A stretch of DNA of 64,000 bases, taken from Ardenticatenales bacterium. Lineage in GTDB: Bacteria > Chloroflexota > Anaerolineae > Promineifilales > Promineifilaceae. The stretch spans positions 186,001 through 250,000 of the forward strand of contig JACKBL010000007.1 of the NCBI GenBank assembly GCA_020634515.1. The letters run 5' to 3'. The stretch's first letter is position 1. Every line of letters begins with the position of its first letter. The notes beneath the pieces were generated by a model. It saw nothing but the letters and a program-made list of their open reading frames with translations. It made no database searches and was not told where the DNA came from. The position numbers were made by a program, and so were the translations under genes. Shown one piece after another: positions 1 through 7,944 of this stretch.

Positions 1-836
1 GTGCCCACAAAGCGCACCGGCAGACCCAGATCGTGGTAGATGGCAAACACCATGCCCCCTTTGGCGGTGCTGTCCAACTTGGTGAGGATAACGCCGGTTA
101 CTTTGACGGATTCCTTGAATTTTGCCGCTTGAATCAGGGCATTTTGGCCCGTGGGCGCGTCCAGTACCAGAAGCACCTCATGGGGGGCCTGATGGACGCT
201 GCGCTGGCAGATGCTATACACCTTTTCCAACTCCTTCATCAGGTTGTACTTGGTGTGCAGGCGTCCGGCGGTGTCTACCAGCACCAGGTCGGAGCCGCGG
301 GCGCGGCTGGCGCGAATGCCATCATAGGTAATGGCTCCGGGGTCGCCGCCCGGCTGCCCGGCGATGATGGGCACGCCGGCGCGCTCGCTCCAGATGGTTA
401 GCTGGTCAATGGCCGCGGCGCGGAAGGTGTCGCCGGCCACCAGCGTGACTTTGCGTCCTTTGTTTCTGTAGTAATAGGCCAGCTTGCCGATGCTGGTGGT
501 TTTGCCGGAGCCATTCACGCCGACGACCATAGCGACGGTTAGCAGGCGGGGTGTCTCCATGCTAAACGGGGGCGGATCGGTGAGCATGTTGCGCATTTCC
601 GCCTTGAGCGCCTGCATGAGTTGGTCGGCGCGGTAGAGGCCCTCGCGCCGCACCCGTTCGCGCATGGCTTCCACCAGCGCCAGGCTGGTTTCGACGCCCA
701 TATCCGCCTGGATTAACAGGGCTTCCAGGTCTTCCCAGGTTGTTTCGTCAATTTCGGCTGTTCCCAGGACGTTGGCTATTTGACCAAAGACGGTTTGCCG
801 TGTGCGGGTCAGCGACTCACGAATACTTTTGAACAA
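1..836 (-). CDS. ftsY: Signal recognition particle receptor FtsY (3' end outside window)
   Basis: SRP-receptor GTPase that docks ribosome-SRP complexes at the membrane for co-translational insertion. The reading frame shows a short helical N domain and then the G domain in order: P-loop GVNGSGKTT, DTFRAAA, DTAGR and TKLD. There is no long acidic A domain. I place the start at a TTG (834-836) because GGAGG lies 9 bases upstream; the protein then begins MFKSIRESL. About 278 codons are present and the last 20-30 residues lie beyond position 1. The family identification is secure; the TTG start is inferred from the ribosome-binding site. Confidence 0.95.
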   Translation of the reverse strand, partial: MFKSIRESLTRTRQTVFGQIANVLGTAEIDETTWEDLEALLIQADMGVETSLALVEAMRERVRREGLYRADQLMQALKAEMRNMLTDPPPFSMETPRLLTVAMVVGVNGSGKTTSIGKLAYYYRNKGRKVTLVAGDTFRAAAIDQLTIWSERAGVPIIAGQPGGDPGAITYDGIRASRARGSDLVLVDTAGRLHTKYNLMKELEKVYSICQRSVHQAPHEVLLVLDAPTGQNALIQAAKFKESVKVTGVILTKLDSTAKGGMVFAIYHDLGLPVRFVG

Positions 837-885
837 ACTGAATTACCTCCCAGAATTTGGGGGACACGGATTAGCGCGGAAAAAC

Positions 886-1033
886 GTAACTACTAACGCT
901 TTTTGGAGATTGGAGCAATTTGAGGCGCTCAATGGCCATTTTCACCAGAGAAAATTGGTCCAATCGGGCTACCGCTCCTTCAAACTGGCGATGCAATCCA
1001 CATCTTGTTTCATCGCCGGTTCTTAGCAGTTAC
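886..1033. repeat. Composite intergenic inverted-repeat element (families A and C)
   Basis: The segment is bounded by GTAACTACTAACGC on the left and TTAGCAGTTAC on the right, which form imperfect terminal inverted repeats. It contains the ATTGGTCCAAT core shared with copies near 9.5, 13.9, 15.5, 51.7, 54.5, 57.3 and 60.9 kb (family A). Its right half resembles family C (51.7, 58.2 and 60.9 kb). It fills most of the gap between ftsY and xseB. No ORF is carried, so a non-autonomous MITE-like element is the best guess. Confidence 0.7.
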
Positions 1034-1105
1034 GGGAAAACGCGGATAAAGCAGTGTCTGTGATTCTCTTCTATTCCGATAGCCCCGTGATGGGGGATGT
1101 GAGAA

Positions 1106-1327
1106 TTATTCTAGCGTCATCTCCACGATTTCGCCATCCGCCGTCAATTGTTCGACGCGCAGGGTGGCGGTTTCCAGCAGCTTTTGACACTGGCTGGCTA
1201 ATGCCTGCCCGCGCTCGAATAGCGCCAGCGATTCTTCTAGCGATAGTTCTCCGGCTTCCAGGCGGGTGACGGTTTCCGTCAGTTCTTGTAAGGCGGCCTC
1301 AAATGTCAATTCCGCGGGATCGATCAT
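1106..1327 (-). CDS. xseB: Exodeoxyribonuclease VII small subunit
   Basis: Small helical subunit that assembles with XseA into exonuclease VII, which degrades single-stranded DNA to oligonucleotides in repair. The 73-residue length and the helical-hairpin signature (FEAALQELTETVTRLE followed by LEESLALFERG) are typical of the family. It lies downstream of xseA on the same strand, but about 75 bases containing a dispersed repeat separate them, where many genomes have an overlap. The start is the ATG at 1327. Confidence 0.93.
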   Translation of the reverse strand: MIDPAELTFEAALQELTETVTRLEAGELSLEESLALFERGQALASQCQKLLETATLRVEQLTADGEIVEMTLE

Positions 1328-1342
1328 AGGTGTTTCCTTTTT

Positions 1343-1404
1343 TACGGACGGTTACTGACAAGTTGTCCGCACATTTCCGCCAACTTAATTGCGGACGGCC
1401 ACCT
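1343..1404. repeat. Dispersed inverted-repeat element, family B
   Basis: Contains ACGGACGGTTACTGACAAG and a hairpin built on GTCCGCAC / GCGGAC around AACTTAATT. Close copies lie at 54.41-54.49, 58.27-58.39 and 62.10-62.20 kb, always between genes. This copy sits between the xseA stop codon and the xseB start, inside what should be one transcription unit. Confidence 0.7.
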
Positions 1405-2650
1405 AGGGTTTGGCAGACGCCACAGTGGCGCGGATCACGCCGTCGGCTACCTGAATTTGCACGGGGTCGCCGGGCGTTACGTCCCGGACGTGATACACCA
1501 GGCGACCATCGGCGCGGCGGACGATGGCATAGCCGCGGGCAAGGGTTGCCAGAGGGCTGACGGCGTGGAGTTGGGTCTGAGCCAGGACCAGGTCGGCGCG
1601 GTATTGGCTTAGCCGCTGGTCTATGCCGCGTTCCAGGCGGAGGGTGAGGCTGTCGAGTTGCTGCCAGTTGCTTTGCAGCCGCGTTCGGGGGCTGAGGTGG
1701 CGTAGGGAGCGGACGAGATGGTCCAGTTGCCAGCGGGATTGCTGCATGATGCCCATCACATGTTGCTGCAGGCTTTGCCGCTGATCGTGGACGAGGGGTA
1801 GCAGTTCGGCTACATCGGGTACGGCCAGTTCGGCAGCGGCGGAAGGAGTAGGGGCGCGCAGGTCGGCGACGAAATCGGCGATGGTGAAGTCTGTTTCGTG
1901 GCCGACGCCGCAGATGATGGGGTGGCGGGCGGCGAAGATGGTTTGCGCGACTTGTTCGTCGTTGAAGGCCCACAGGTCTTCGATGGAGCCGCCACCGCGA
2001 GCGAGGATGATGGTGTCCAGGTCGTCGCGGCCATCGAGCCAACGTAAGGCGCGCACGATCTGGGCGGGGGCTTCGGCTCCCTGGACGAGGGTGGGGGCGA
2101 TGAGGACGGAGGCGAGGGGATAGCGACGGCGGAGGACGTTGAGGATGTCGCGCAGGGCGGCGGCGTCGGGGGAGGTGACGATGCCGATTTTGCGGGGGAG
2201 GGGGGGGATGGGTTGTTTGTGGGTGGGGTCGAAAAGGCCGGCGGCGGCCAGTTTTTGTTTGAGTTGTTCAAAGGCGGCGGCGAGGTTGCCGATGCCGGCA
2301 TTCCACATCCTCTCCGCATACAGTTGATACACCCCGCCGCTCTCATACACCGAAACCCGCCCCTGCGTCACCACCGCGTCCCCATCCTGCGGCGCAAAGC
2401 GCAGCCGCTCCGCCGCCGACCGCCACATGACGCATTTCAACTGCGCCCCGCCATCTTTCAGCGTGAAATAGAGATGACCCGAACGCGCGCGCGTAAAATT
2501 CGAGATTTCGCCGTTGACGGTTACATCTTGCAGGCGAAAATCAATCTCGAACAACTCGCGGATATACCGCGTCAGTTCCGTGACGCTCCAGGCGTCGTTT
2601 GTCGGGGAAGGAAGCGAGAACACAGGAGAATTGTAAGGAGGGCCGGGCAA
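1403..2650 (-). CDS. xseA: Exodeoxyribonuclease VII large subunit
   Basis: Catalytic subunit of exonuclease VII. An N-terminal OB-fold (WSVTELTRYIRELFE ... DVTVNGEISNF ... GHLYFTLKD) is followed by the nuclease core with GIVTSPDAAALRDI, ILARGGGSIEDLWAFND and ICGVGHETDFTI, then a coiled-coil region and the C-terminal LARGYAIV segment. At 415 residues the length is normal. The assigned start is a TTG; a GTG nine codons later is an alternative, and neither has a clear ribosome-binding site. The gene shows one of the sharpest strand-composition switches in the window, at the TGCCGGCA at 2293. Confidence 0.95.
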   Translation of the reverse strand: MPGPPYNSPVFSLPSPTNDAWSVTELTRYIRELFEIDFRLQDVTVNGEISNFTRARSGHLYFTLKDGGAQLKCVMWRSAAERLRFAPQDGDAVVTQGRVSVYESGGVYQLYAERMWNAGIGNLAAAFEQLKQKLAAAGLFDPTHKQPIPPLPRKIGIVTSPDAAALRDILNVLRRRYPLASVLIAPTLVQGAEAPAQIVRALRWLDGRDDLDTIILARGGGSIEDLWAFNDEQVAQTIFAARHPIICGVGHETDFTIADFVADLRAPTPSAAAELAVPDVAELLPLVHDQRQSLQQHVMGIMQQSRWQLDHLVRSLRHLSPRTRLQSNWQQLDSLTLRLERGIDQRLSQYRADLVLAQTQLHAVSPLATLARGYAIVRRADGRLVYHVRDVTPGDPVQIQVADGVIRATVASAKP

Positions 2651-2709
2651 ACGCGCAAACGGGTGGCGGCGTGGAGGGAAGGACGCGGATGGAATCCGGT
2701 GGGGGTGTG

Positions 2710-3834
2710 TCAGGGCGTGAACAGGGCGGGGTCAACGGAGCCGACGCCGGGGGTGCGGCTGAAGTAGTTGTGCAGGTTGTATTCGGTGAGGGGGGCGATG
2801 AGCTGCTGCGCCTGGTCGGCAATGTTGCCGTAGCCGTAGCCCAGGTACCAGATGGCCGCGCCGCGCACTTCGGGGTAGGCGGCGTAGAGCCAGGAAGCCC
2901 AGGCGATGTCGGCCAGGGCGTCCGTGGGAGTGGGCACGTCCTGGTATTCCCAGCCCCATTCCGTAATGAGGATGGTGGGGCGGGGGATGCCGTAGCGGTC
3001 GCAGATTTGGAAGAGGGATTGGAAGCGACCGACGAGGTAGGGGTAGAGGTTGGCGATGTCGTCCCGGAGGTAGCTGTATTCGTGGATGGCGATTGCCAGT
3101 TGGTCGGGGTGTTCGGCGGCCAATTGTAGGAACTGGATCACGGCGGGGGATTCCCAATGTTCCGGTTCCGGTTCGCCGGAGGACCAGCCAAAGGCGGCCC
3201 AGCGGTAGCCGTCGGCGAGGGCGAGTTGGGCCGTCTCCAGGGCGAATTCGCCCAGCCATTCGGCGCGGTTTTTGTCCACTTCGTTGATGGTTTCTAGCCA
3301 GACGAGGCTGGGGTCGAGTTGGGCGGGGAAGGCGAGTTTGTGGTGCAGCCAGTGTAGCTGGGCGGCGGTGGCGGGGGGCAGGTTGTAGTCGGGGAGGTCG
3401 TAGCCGAGGCCGCTGCGACGGAAGACGAGGGTGTGGGAGATGCCGCTGGTTTGGGCCAGGGTTTGGGCAGTGACGAGGGGGTCGGGGTAGTCCACGCTTT
3501 TGAGGAAGAAGGGAATGCCGGCATTATCCATCGCCACCATCCAATCTTCCAACCCGGTCAGATTACCCGGAATGCCCACGTGGAACCCGATTTTGCCCAA
3601 TGCCAAAACTTGTCCTTGCGCCGCCAGTTCGGTTGTTAATGCCGGCACATCTAGCGGCAGCGTACTCGTCAACGGCACGGGCGGCGGCAGCGGTGGCAGC
3701 GGGCGGCCATCGCTGAGGAGAGGCAGATATTGGTCGTTGTTCACATCCGCGCGCGCCAGACGAGACAAAAACAGCCATCCGGCGGTTAAGAGGGCGAGGG
3801 ACAGCAGCAGGGGGAGGGAGATTTTCTTGAGCAT
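2710..3834 (-). CDS. Secreted TIM-barrel protein, clan-A glycoside-hydrolase-like
   Basis: 374 residues: an N-terminal hydrophobic signal segment (KKISLPLLLSLALLTAG), a proline-rich linker, then an alpha/beta-barrel-like domain. Motifs resembling clan-A glycosidases are ETINEVDK (candidate acid/base Glu) and TEWGWEY (candidate nucleophile Glu). It is paralogous to the protein at 4649-6007: both share FHVG, GIPFFLKSVD / GVPFFLKSVD, ALADGYRWAAFGWSSGEPE and the C-terminal NIADxA segment. The substrate cannot be inferred. The catalytic roles are my inference from motif position; there is no family match I can name with certainty. Confidence 0.7.
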   Translation of the reverse strand: MLKKISLPLLLSLALLTAGWLFLSRLARADVNNDQYLPLLSDGRPLPPLPPPVPLTSTLPLDVPALTTELAAQGQVLALGKIGFHVGIPGNLTGLEDWMVAMDNAGIPFFLKSVDYPDPLVTAQTLAQTSGISHTLVFRRSGLGYDLPDYNLPPATAAQLHWLHHKLAFPAQLDPSLVWLETINEVDKNRAEWLGEFALETAQLALADGYRWAAFGWSSGEPEPEHWESPAVIQFLQLAAEHPDQLAIAIHEYSYLRDDIANLYPYLVGRFQSLFQICDRYGIPRPTILITEWGWEYQDVPTPTDALADIAWASWLYAAYPEVRGAAIWYLGYGYGNIADQAQQLIAPLTEYNLHNYFSRTPGVGSVDPALFTP

Positions 3835-4052
3835 GGTTGTCTCCTACGAGGGACGAAGAATGAAGCGCCTAGCCTGGGTAAGTCAGAAAAGATTTGCCAC
3901 GAATTGCACGAATGGCATTTTGGGTGGCATTGGTGGCATTTGTGGCAGAAATGCAAGGCATTTGCTGATAAGGTCCCATTAACGATTTCTGTCGCTGTGG
4001 GCGATTAAAAGTGCCTAACGTGGACAAGCCACGACCAAAAGGGTTCTGCTTC

Positions 4053-4101
4053 AAAGATTACGCAGATAAAAGAAAAAAACTGCGGAATCTGCGTAATCTT
4101 T
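4053..4101. repeat. Inverted repeat in the 3835-4144 intergenic region
   Basis: AAAGATTACGCAGAT (4053-4067) is exactly repeated in inverted orientation at 4087-4101 around an A-rich loop. The remainder of the 310-base gap holds related degenerate phrases (gcgaaatctgc-like) also seen at 7200-7260 and 19030-19075. No gene is visible there. The hairpin could terminate the cytochrome gene's opposing transcription or be a dispersed element. Confidence 0.5.
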
Positions 4102-4144
4102 GATGATTTTTTGCCTTCTTGACAAGAATTTCACGGATACGGTG

Positions 4145-4621
4145 CTAATTGGTGGCTAACGTGTGAATGTAGTTGATCACGTCCCAGATTTCTTCACTGG
4201 AGAAGGCTGCTTTCCACGCAGGCATGGCGGAGTTGAAGGGGGGCTGCGCGCCGCCTTCGCTGATGCGCCAGTAGAGGTAATCATCGCCCATCATGCGGCT
4301 GGTGCGGGCAACGGGGGCGGGTGGGGGGGTGAGGACGGGGCTGGCGACGCCGTCGCCCATGCCACGGTCGCCGTGGCAGGGGGAGCAGTTGGTGGTGAAC
4401 AGGGCCTGGCCTTTTTGGAGGGAGGTGGCGTCGGCGGGGATGGGGTTGGAAATGCCGGCATACTCCTCAGGAATCGGAGCCATATGCCGCGCCATCATTC
4501 CTTGATCCCTGCCCGGCATCATCGCCGCGGGCGTTGCCGTCGTCGCCGGCGCGCTGCCCTGGCACGCCGCCAGGCTCAGGCCCAACAGAGCCATAATCCC
4601 GAAAAAGATCCATCGTTTCAT
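4145..4621 (-). CDS. Cytochrome c lipoprotein
   Basis: A 158-residue exported mono-heme cytochrome c. The signal peptide ends in a lipobox (LSLAAC), followed by a Thr/Ala/Met-rich linker. The heme attachment motif CSPCH lies in GQALFTTNCSPCHGDRG, the region a class I cytochrome c uses. A Met-rich stretch (SAMPAWKAAFSSEEIWDVINYI) resembles the C-terminal sixth-ligand loop and helix of subunit-type cytochromes (CccA/c5-like). It would act as a membrane-tethered electron carrier outside the cell. It sits between two paralogous TIM-barrel genes, which does not reveal its redox partner. Confidence 0.9.
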   Translation of the reverse strand: MKRWIFFGIMALLGLSLAACQGSAPATTATPAAMMPGRDQGMMARHMAPIPEEYAGISNPIPADATSLQKGQALFTTNCSPCHGDRGMGDGVASPVLTPPPAPVARTSRMMGDDYLYWRISEGGAQPPFNSAMPAWKAAFSSEEIWDVINYIHTLATN

Positions 4622-4648
4622 TTTTCTCCTCGTCAGGGGTGGCGCACT

Positions 4649-6007
4649 TCACGGTCTATACTGCTCCGGGTTGATGGGCGCCTGCGCGGGCCGCAGGGGA
4701 ACGGCGAAGTAATGCCCCAGCGCATAGTCGCGCAGCGGGATCATGAAGATATGCGCCTTGTCGGCGATGTTGTTGTAGCCCGGCCCCAGATACCACAACG
4801 CCGCTCCTTTTACCTCCGGGTAGGGCGCGTACAGTGCCGACGCCCAGGCGATGTCCCGCATCGCCTCATCCAATCCCGGAACATTATCATACTCCCATCC
4901 CCACTCCGTAATCAACACCGTGGGGCGGGGAATGCCAACCTGGTCGCACACCTGATACAACAATTGGAAGCGGCCCAGCTTGAATGGGTAATCGTGCCCG
5001 ATCTCATCCGCCTTGAAGCTGTATTCGTGCAGGGCAATGGCAATACGATCAGGGTGTTCGCCCGCCAGGCGCAGGAACCGGAGCATGGCCGGCGACTGCC
5101 AATCGCTGATTTCCGGCTCCCCGGAGGACCAGCCAAAGGCGGCCCAACGGTAGCCATCGGCCAGGGCCAACCGGGCTGTCTCCAGCGCGAATTCGGCCAG
5201 CCAGGCGGAGCGCCCCTTGTCTACCTCGTTAATCGTTTCTATCCATACCAGATTGGGGTCCAGTTCCGGCGGAAGAGCGGCTTTGTGCAGCGCCCAGTGC
5301 TGGTTCGCTGCCTCAGCCGGCGGCAGATCGTAGTTGGGCGTGTCGTAGTTGTCGCCCGCGCGTCGAAAAACGAGCGTGTGGGGCACGCCGCTGGCCTGGG
5401 CGATGGCCTGCGCGTCCACCAGCGGCCCGGCGTTGTCTACGCTTTTGAGGAAGAAGGGCACGCCGGCGGCATCCAGGCCGCGCATCCAGTCGGAAAGCCC
5501 GATCATGTTCCCCCCCAGCCCGACGTGGAAACCGATTTTGACGAAGCCGAGGTCCTGCCCGCCGGCTTGCAGTTGGGCGCGCACGGCCTGGAAGTCAATG
5601 GTGGGCGTGGGGGTGGGGACGGGCGTGTTGGTGGGGGCGGGGGTGGCCGTGGCGGTGGGCAGGGGCGGACCGGGGAAGAAGGCGAAGTAGGCGACGAAGG
5701 GGGCGGGGGTATGTGGCGGTGGGGTGGTGGTGGGCGCGGGGCGGGGGGTGTTGGTGGCTGCCGGATAAGCGTGGGGGGTGGCGGTGGGCGGGGATGTGGC
5801 GGGAGGGTAGGCGCGGGGGGTGGCGGTGGCCGCGGGTTGTGGGTAGGGGAGGGTGACGGGCGTGATGGCGGTTGGGGTGTGGGTGGCGGGCGTGGGTGTG
5901 GGGGGGATGTTCAGGCAGGCGGTGAGGGAGAAAATGCCGGCACTAATAAGGAAAAATGCCGGCATCCACCACCGCCCCCCTCCCCAATTTTCCGTGTAGG
6001 CTTTCAC
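4649..6007 (-). CDS. Lipoprotein with Pro/Thr-rich linker and TIM-barrel glycosidase-like domain
   Basis: Paralogue of the protein at 2710-3834. The N-terminus is a lipoprotein signal (FFLISAGIFSLTAC), followed by about 110 residues of low-complexity P/T/A sequence and then the barrel domain with ETINEVDK and TEWGWEY. Start choice: the GTG at 6007 gives an N-region with Lys and Arg before the hydrophobic core; the ATG at 5965 gives a signal that begins MPAFF and follows a G-rich stretch. The GTG start lies 4 bases past the stop of the upstream peptidase gene, which suggests coupling. Substrate unknown; catalytic residues inferred. Confidence 0.72.
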   Translation of the reverse strand: MKAYTENWGGGRWWMPAFFLISAGIFSLTACLNIPPTPTPATHTPTAITPVTLPYPQPAATATPRAYPPATSPPTATPHAYPAATNTPRPAPTTTPPPHTPAPFVAYFAFFPGPPLPTATATPAPTNTPVPTPTPTIDFQAVRAQLQAGGQDLGFVKIGFHVGLGGNMIGLSDWMRGLDAAGVPFFLKSVDNAGPLVDAQAIAQASGVPHTLVFRRAGDNYDTPNYDLPPAEAANQHWALHKAALPPELDPNLVWIETINEVDKGRSAWLAEFALETARLALADGYRWAAFGWSSGEPEISDWQSPAMLRFLRLAGEHPDRIAIALHEYSFKADEIGHDYPFKLGRFQLLYQVCDQVGIPRPTVLITEWGWEYDNVPGLDEAMRDIAWASALYAPYPEVKGAALWYLGPGYNNIADKAHIFMIPLRDYALGHYFAVPLRPAQAPINPEQYRP

Positions 6008-6011
6008 GCCA

Positions 6012-7115
6012 TTACCCAACCTGGAGCAGGTCGCGCGTGAACGTCGTGAGCGAACGAGCGCCCGTGGGCGTAACCACCACATTGTCCTCAATACGCACGC
6101 CACCGCGTCCGGGCACATAAATCCCTGGTTCCACGGTGAACACACTGCCCACCGGCAGCGGCTGCTCATTCCCTTCCATCATGAAGGGGGGTTCGTGGAT
6201 CTCCAGCCCCAGGCCGTGGCCCGTGCGGTGGATGAAATACGCGCCATAGCCGGCATCGTCAATCACGCCGCGCGCGGCCCGGTCCACCTCCTGGCAGGCC
6301 ACGCCCGGACCGGCGGCCCGTTTACCCATCTCATTGGCCGCCCTCACCACTTCGTAGATGCGGCGCAGTTCCGCGTCAATGGGACCGACGGCGAAGGTGC
6401 GCGTGATGTCTGATGGATAGTCGTCCACGAGTGCGCCCCAGTCGATGGTCAGCAGTTCGCCCGCTTGAATGGGGCGGTCGGTGGGGACGGCGTGCGGGGA
6501 GGCGCCATTGGGGCCACAAACGACGATGGGGCCAAAGGCCACGGCATCCGCGCCGGCATCAATCAATTCCTGGCTGAGCATGGCGGCGATTTGCTTTTCC
6601 GTCTGGCCGACCTGGATGCGGGGGATGAGGCGCTGCATGGCGGTTTCGGCCACGGCGGTGGCTCGCTCCATGGCGGCGATTTCGTTTTCGTCTTTGCTGA
6701 GGCGGAGGGCCGTCATCACGGGGTCGGCGTGGGTGATGTTGACGCCGGGGGCATACCGTTTGAGTAGTTCGTATTCGAGGACGCGCATGTAGAGGGACTC
6801 GACGCCGAGGAGGTAGTCGGAGAGTTCCAGGTAGGCGCACGCTTGTTGGAAGGCGCCGGTGTAGCCTTCTTCGTCGCTCCAACCAAAGATGCGGTGGTCG
6901 GGAATGCCGGCATCTCTCGCCTTCATCGCCTCCAGATTGGGAATAATGATGGCCGGGTCGTCATCTGCCGGCAAAAACAGCACAATAGGCCGCTCGCTCA
7001 AATGACTGTGAATGCCACTCACATACACCATATTCGGACCGGGGACCAGGGCGATCCCATCCAGGCCATTGTCCAGAACTTCTTCCGTCAGCCGCTCCAG
7101 GCGTTCTTGCTTCAT
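6012..7115 (-). CDS. M24-family aminopeptidase (Xaa-Pro peptidase-like)
   Basis: A pita-bread metallopeptidase that removes N-terminal residues, probably before proline. A creatinase-like N-terminal domain is followed by the catalytic domain from about residue 145. The five metal ligands are visible in order: Asp in TIDWG, Asp in SDITRTF, His in HRTGHGLG, Glu in VEPGIY and Glu in VRIEDN. The length of 367 residues is typical for cytoplasmic PepQ/PepP-like proteins. No signal peptide. It is probably transcribed with the lipoprotein gene just downstream. Confidence 0.92.
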   Translation of the reverse strand: MKQERLERLTEEVLDNGLDGIALVPGPNMVYVSGIHSHLSERPIVLFLPADDDPAIIIPNLEAMKARDAGIPDHRIFGWSDEEGYTGAFQQACAYLELSDYLLGVESLYMRVLEYELLKRYAPGVNITHADPVMTALRLSKDENEIAAMERATAVAETAMQRLIPRIQVGQTEKQIAAMLSQELIDAGADAVAFGPIVVCGPNGASPHAVPTDRPIQAGELLTIDWGALVDDYPSDITRTFAVGPIDAELRRIYEVVRAANEMGKRAAGPGVACQEVDRAARGVIDDAGYGAYFIHRTGHGLGLEIHEPPFMMEGNEQPLPVGSVFTVEPGIYVPGRGGVRIEDNVVVTPTGARSLTTFTRDLLQVG

Positions 7116-7264
7116 ACCGATTCTCCTCCAAAACCGGAACGTGGATGAACACGAAACCCGCGCACAAAACTAAATCCGCGCCATCCGCAACTATCCGCTT
7201 CAACTGCGAAATCTGCCACTCTCTGCTTCATCTGCGAAATCTGCGTAATCTGTGACCATCTTCC

Positions 7265-7801
7265 TCATCCGTGACCGTGACCATCTTCGTCCCTCGCCGC
7301 CCGCTCCAGCACGGCCAGTGGCACGCCTGGCTGCACGGACTCGCCGGCAGCGCAGTTGACGGCAGTGACTATGCCATCGTAAGGGGCTTCGATGGGGATG
7401 ACCATTTTCATGGATTCCAGCAGGATGAGTTTGTCGCCGGCGCGCACTTCGCGGCCAACGTCCACGAGAACCTGGGCGACGATGGCGGGAATCGTGGCGG
7501 AAAGGGAGGTGTCGGCTCCCTGTTCGGGGGGGGCGGCGCGTTCGGGGATGCGTTCGTAGGCGAAGAGTTGGCCATTGACCCATAGTTGGCGGCGGCCGTT
7601 GTCGAGGGAAATGCCGGCAGCCCGCACCCGCGCCGCCGAATTATTCTCCACCCCCACCCGTTCCAACAAAAAAGCTGCGCCCTCTTCTTGCAGCAGCCGC
7701 ACTGTCGTCGTCTCCGCCCCCCGCGTCACGTGCAGCAAATCCCCCTTACGCACCACTTCCACCGTTTCCTCGGCCTCATTCAACTTGATTTTCAGTTTCA
7801 T
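7265..7801 (-). CDS. Biotin/lipoyl-carrier protein (acyl-CoA carboxylase BCCP-like)
   Basis: 178 residues. The C-terminal domain of about 80 residues is a biotinyl fold with the ESMKM motif, whose Lys is the expected biotinylation site, and typical flanking PAIVAQVLVDVG and APYDGIVTAV segments. The N-terminal part is a separate beta-rich domain, as in the non-catalytic part of propionyl/methylcrotonyl-CoA carboxylase alpha chains. I chose the ATG at 7801 (AAGGGCGG upstream). An ATG at 7867 in the same frame lies only 8 bases after a TATAAT, so a leaderless longer form is possible. No carboxylase subunits are adjacent. Confidence 0.85.
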   Translation of the reverse strand: MKLKIKLNEAEETVEVVRKGDLLHVTRGAETTTVRLLQEEGAAFLLERVGVENNSAARVRAAGISLDNGRRQLWVNGQLFAYERIPERAAPPEQGADTSLSATIPAIVAQVLVDVGREVRAGDKLILLESMKMVIPIEAPYDGIVTAVNCAAGESVQPGVPLAVLERAARDEDGHGHG

Positions 7802-7875
7802 AACCGCCCTTTGTCTCGTTGCGCGGATTTCGCCGACACTTCTCCATCCGCGTTCCCTTCTTACCATACCCGCCC

Positions 7876-7881
7876 ATTATA
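7876..7881 (-). promoter_or_regulatory. -10 box (TATAAT) for the biotin-carrier gene
   Basis: A perfect TATAAT on the minus strand within AAGTATAATGG. The identical AAGTATAATGG recurs upstream of the neighbouring SpoIIE gene. No convincing -35 is seen. Transcription would begin very near the alternative ATG at 7867. Confidence 0.5.
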
Positions 7882-7944
7882 CTTGCGGATGTGGGGAGAA
7901 CCAGATACACGCGTGAATCCTCATCAAGCAGTCAGTTACCCCAA

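Noticed and set aside
4163..6040. A 625-codon open frame on the plus strand
   Set aside because: It is the antisense of the cytochrome and barrel-lipoprotein genes; the translation is low-complexity Gly/Arg sequence without family motifs, an effect of high GC.
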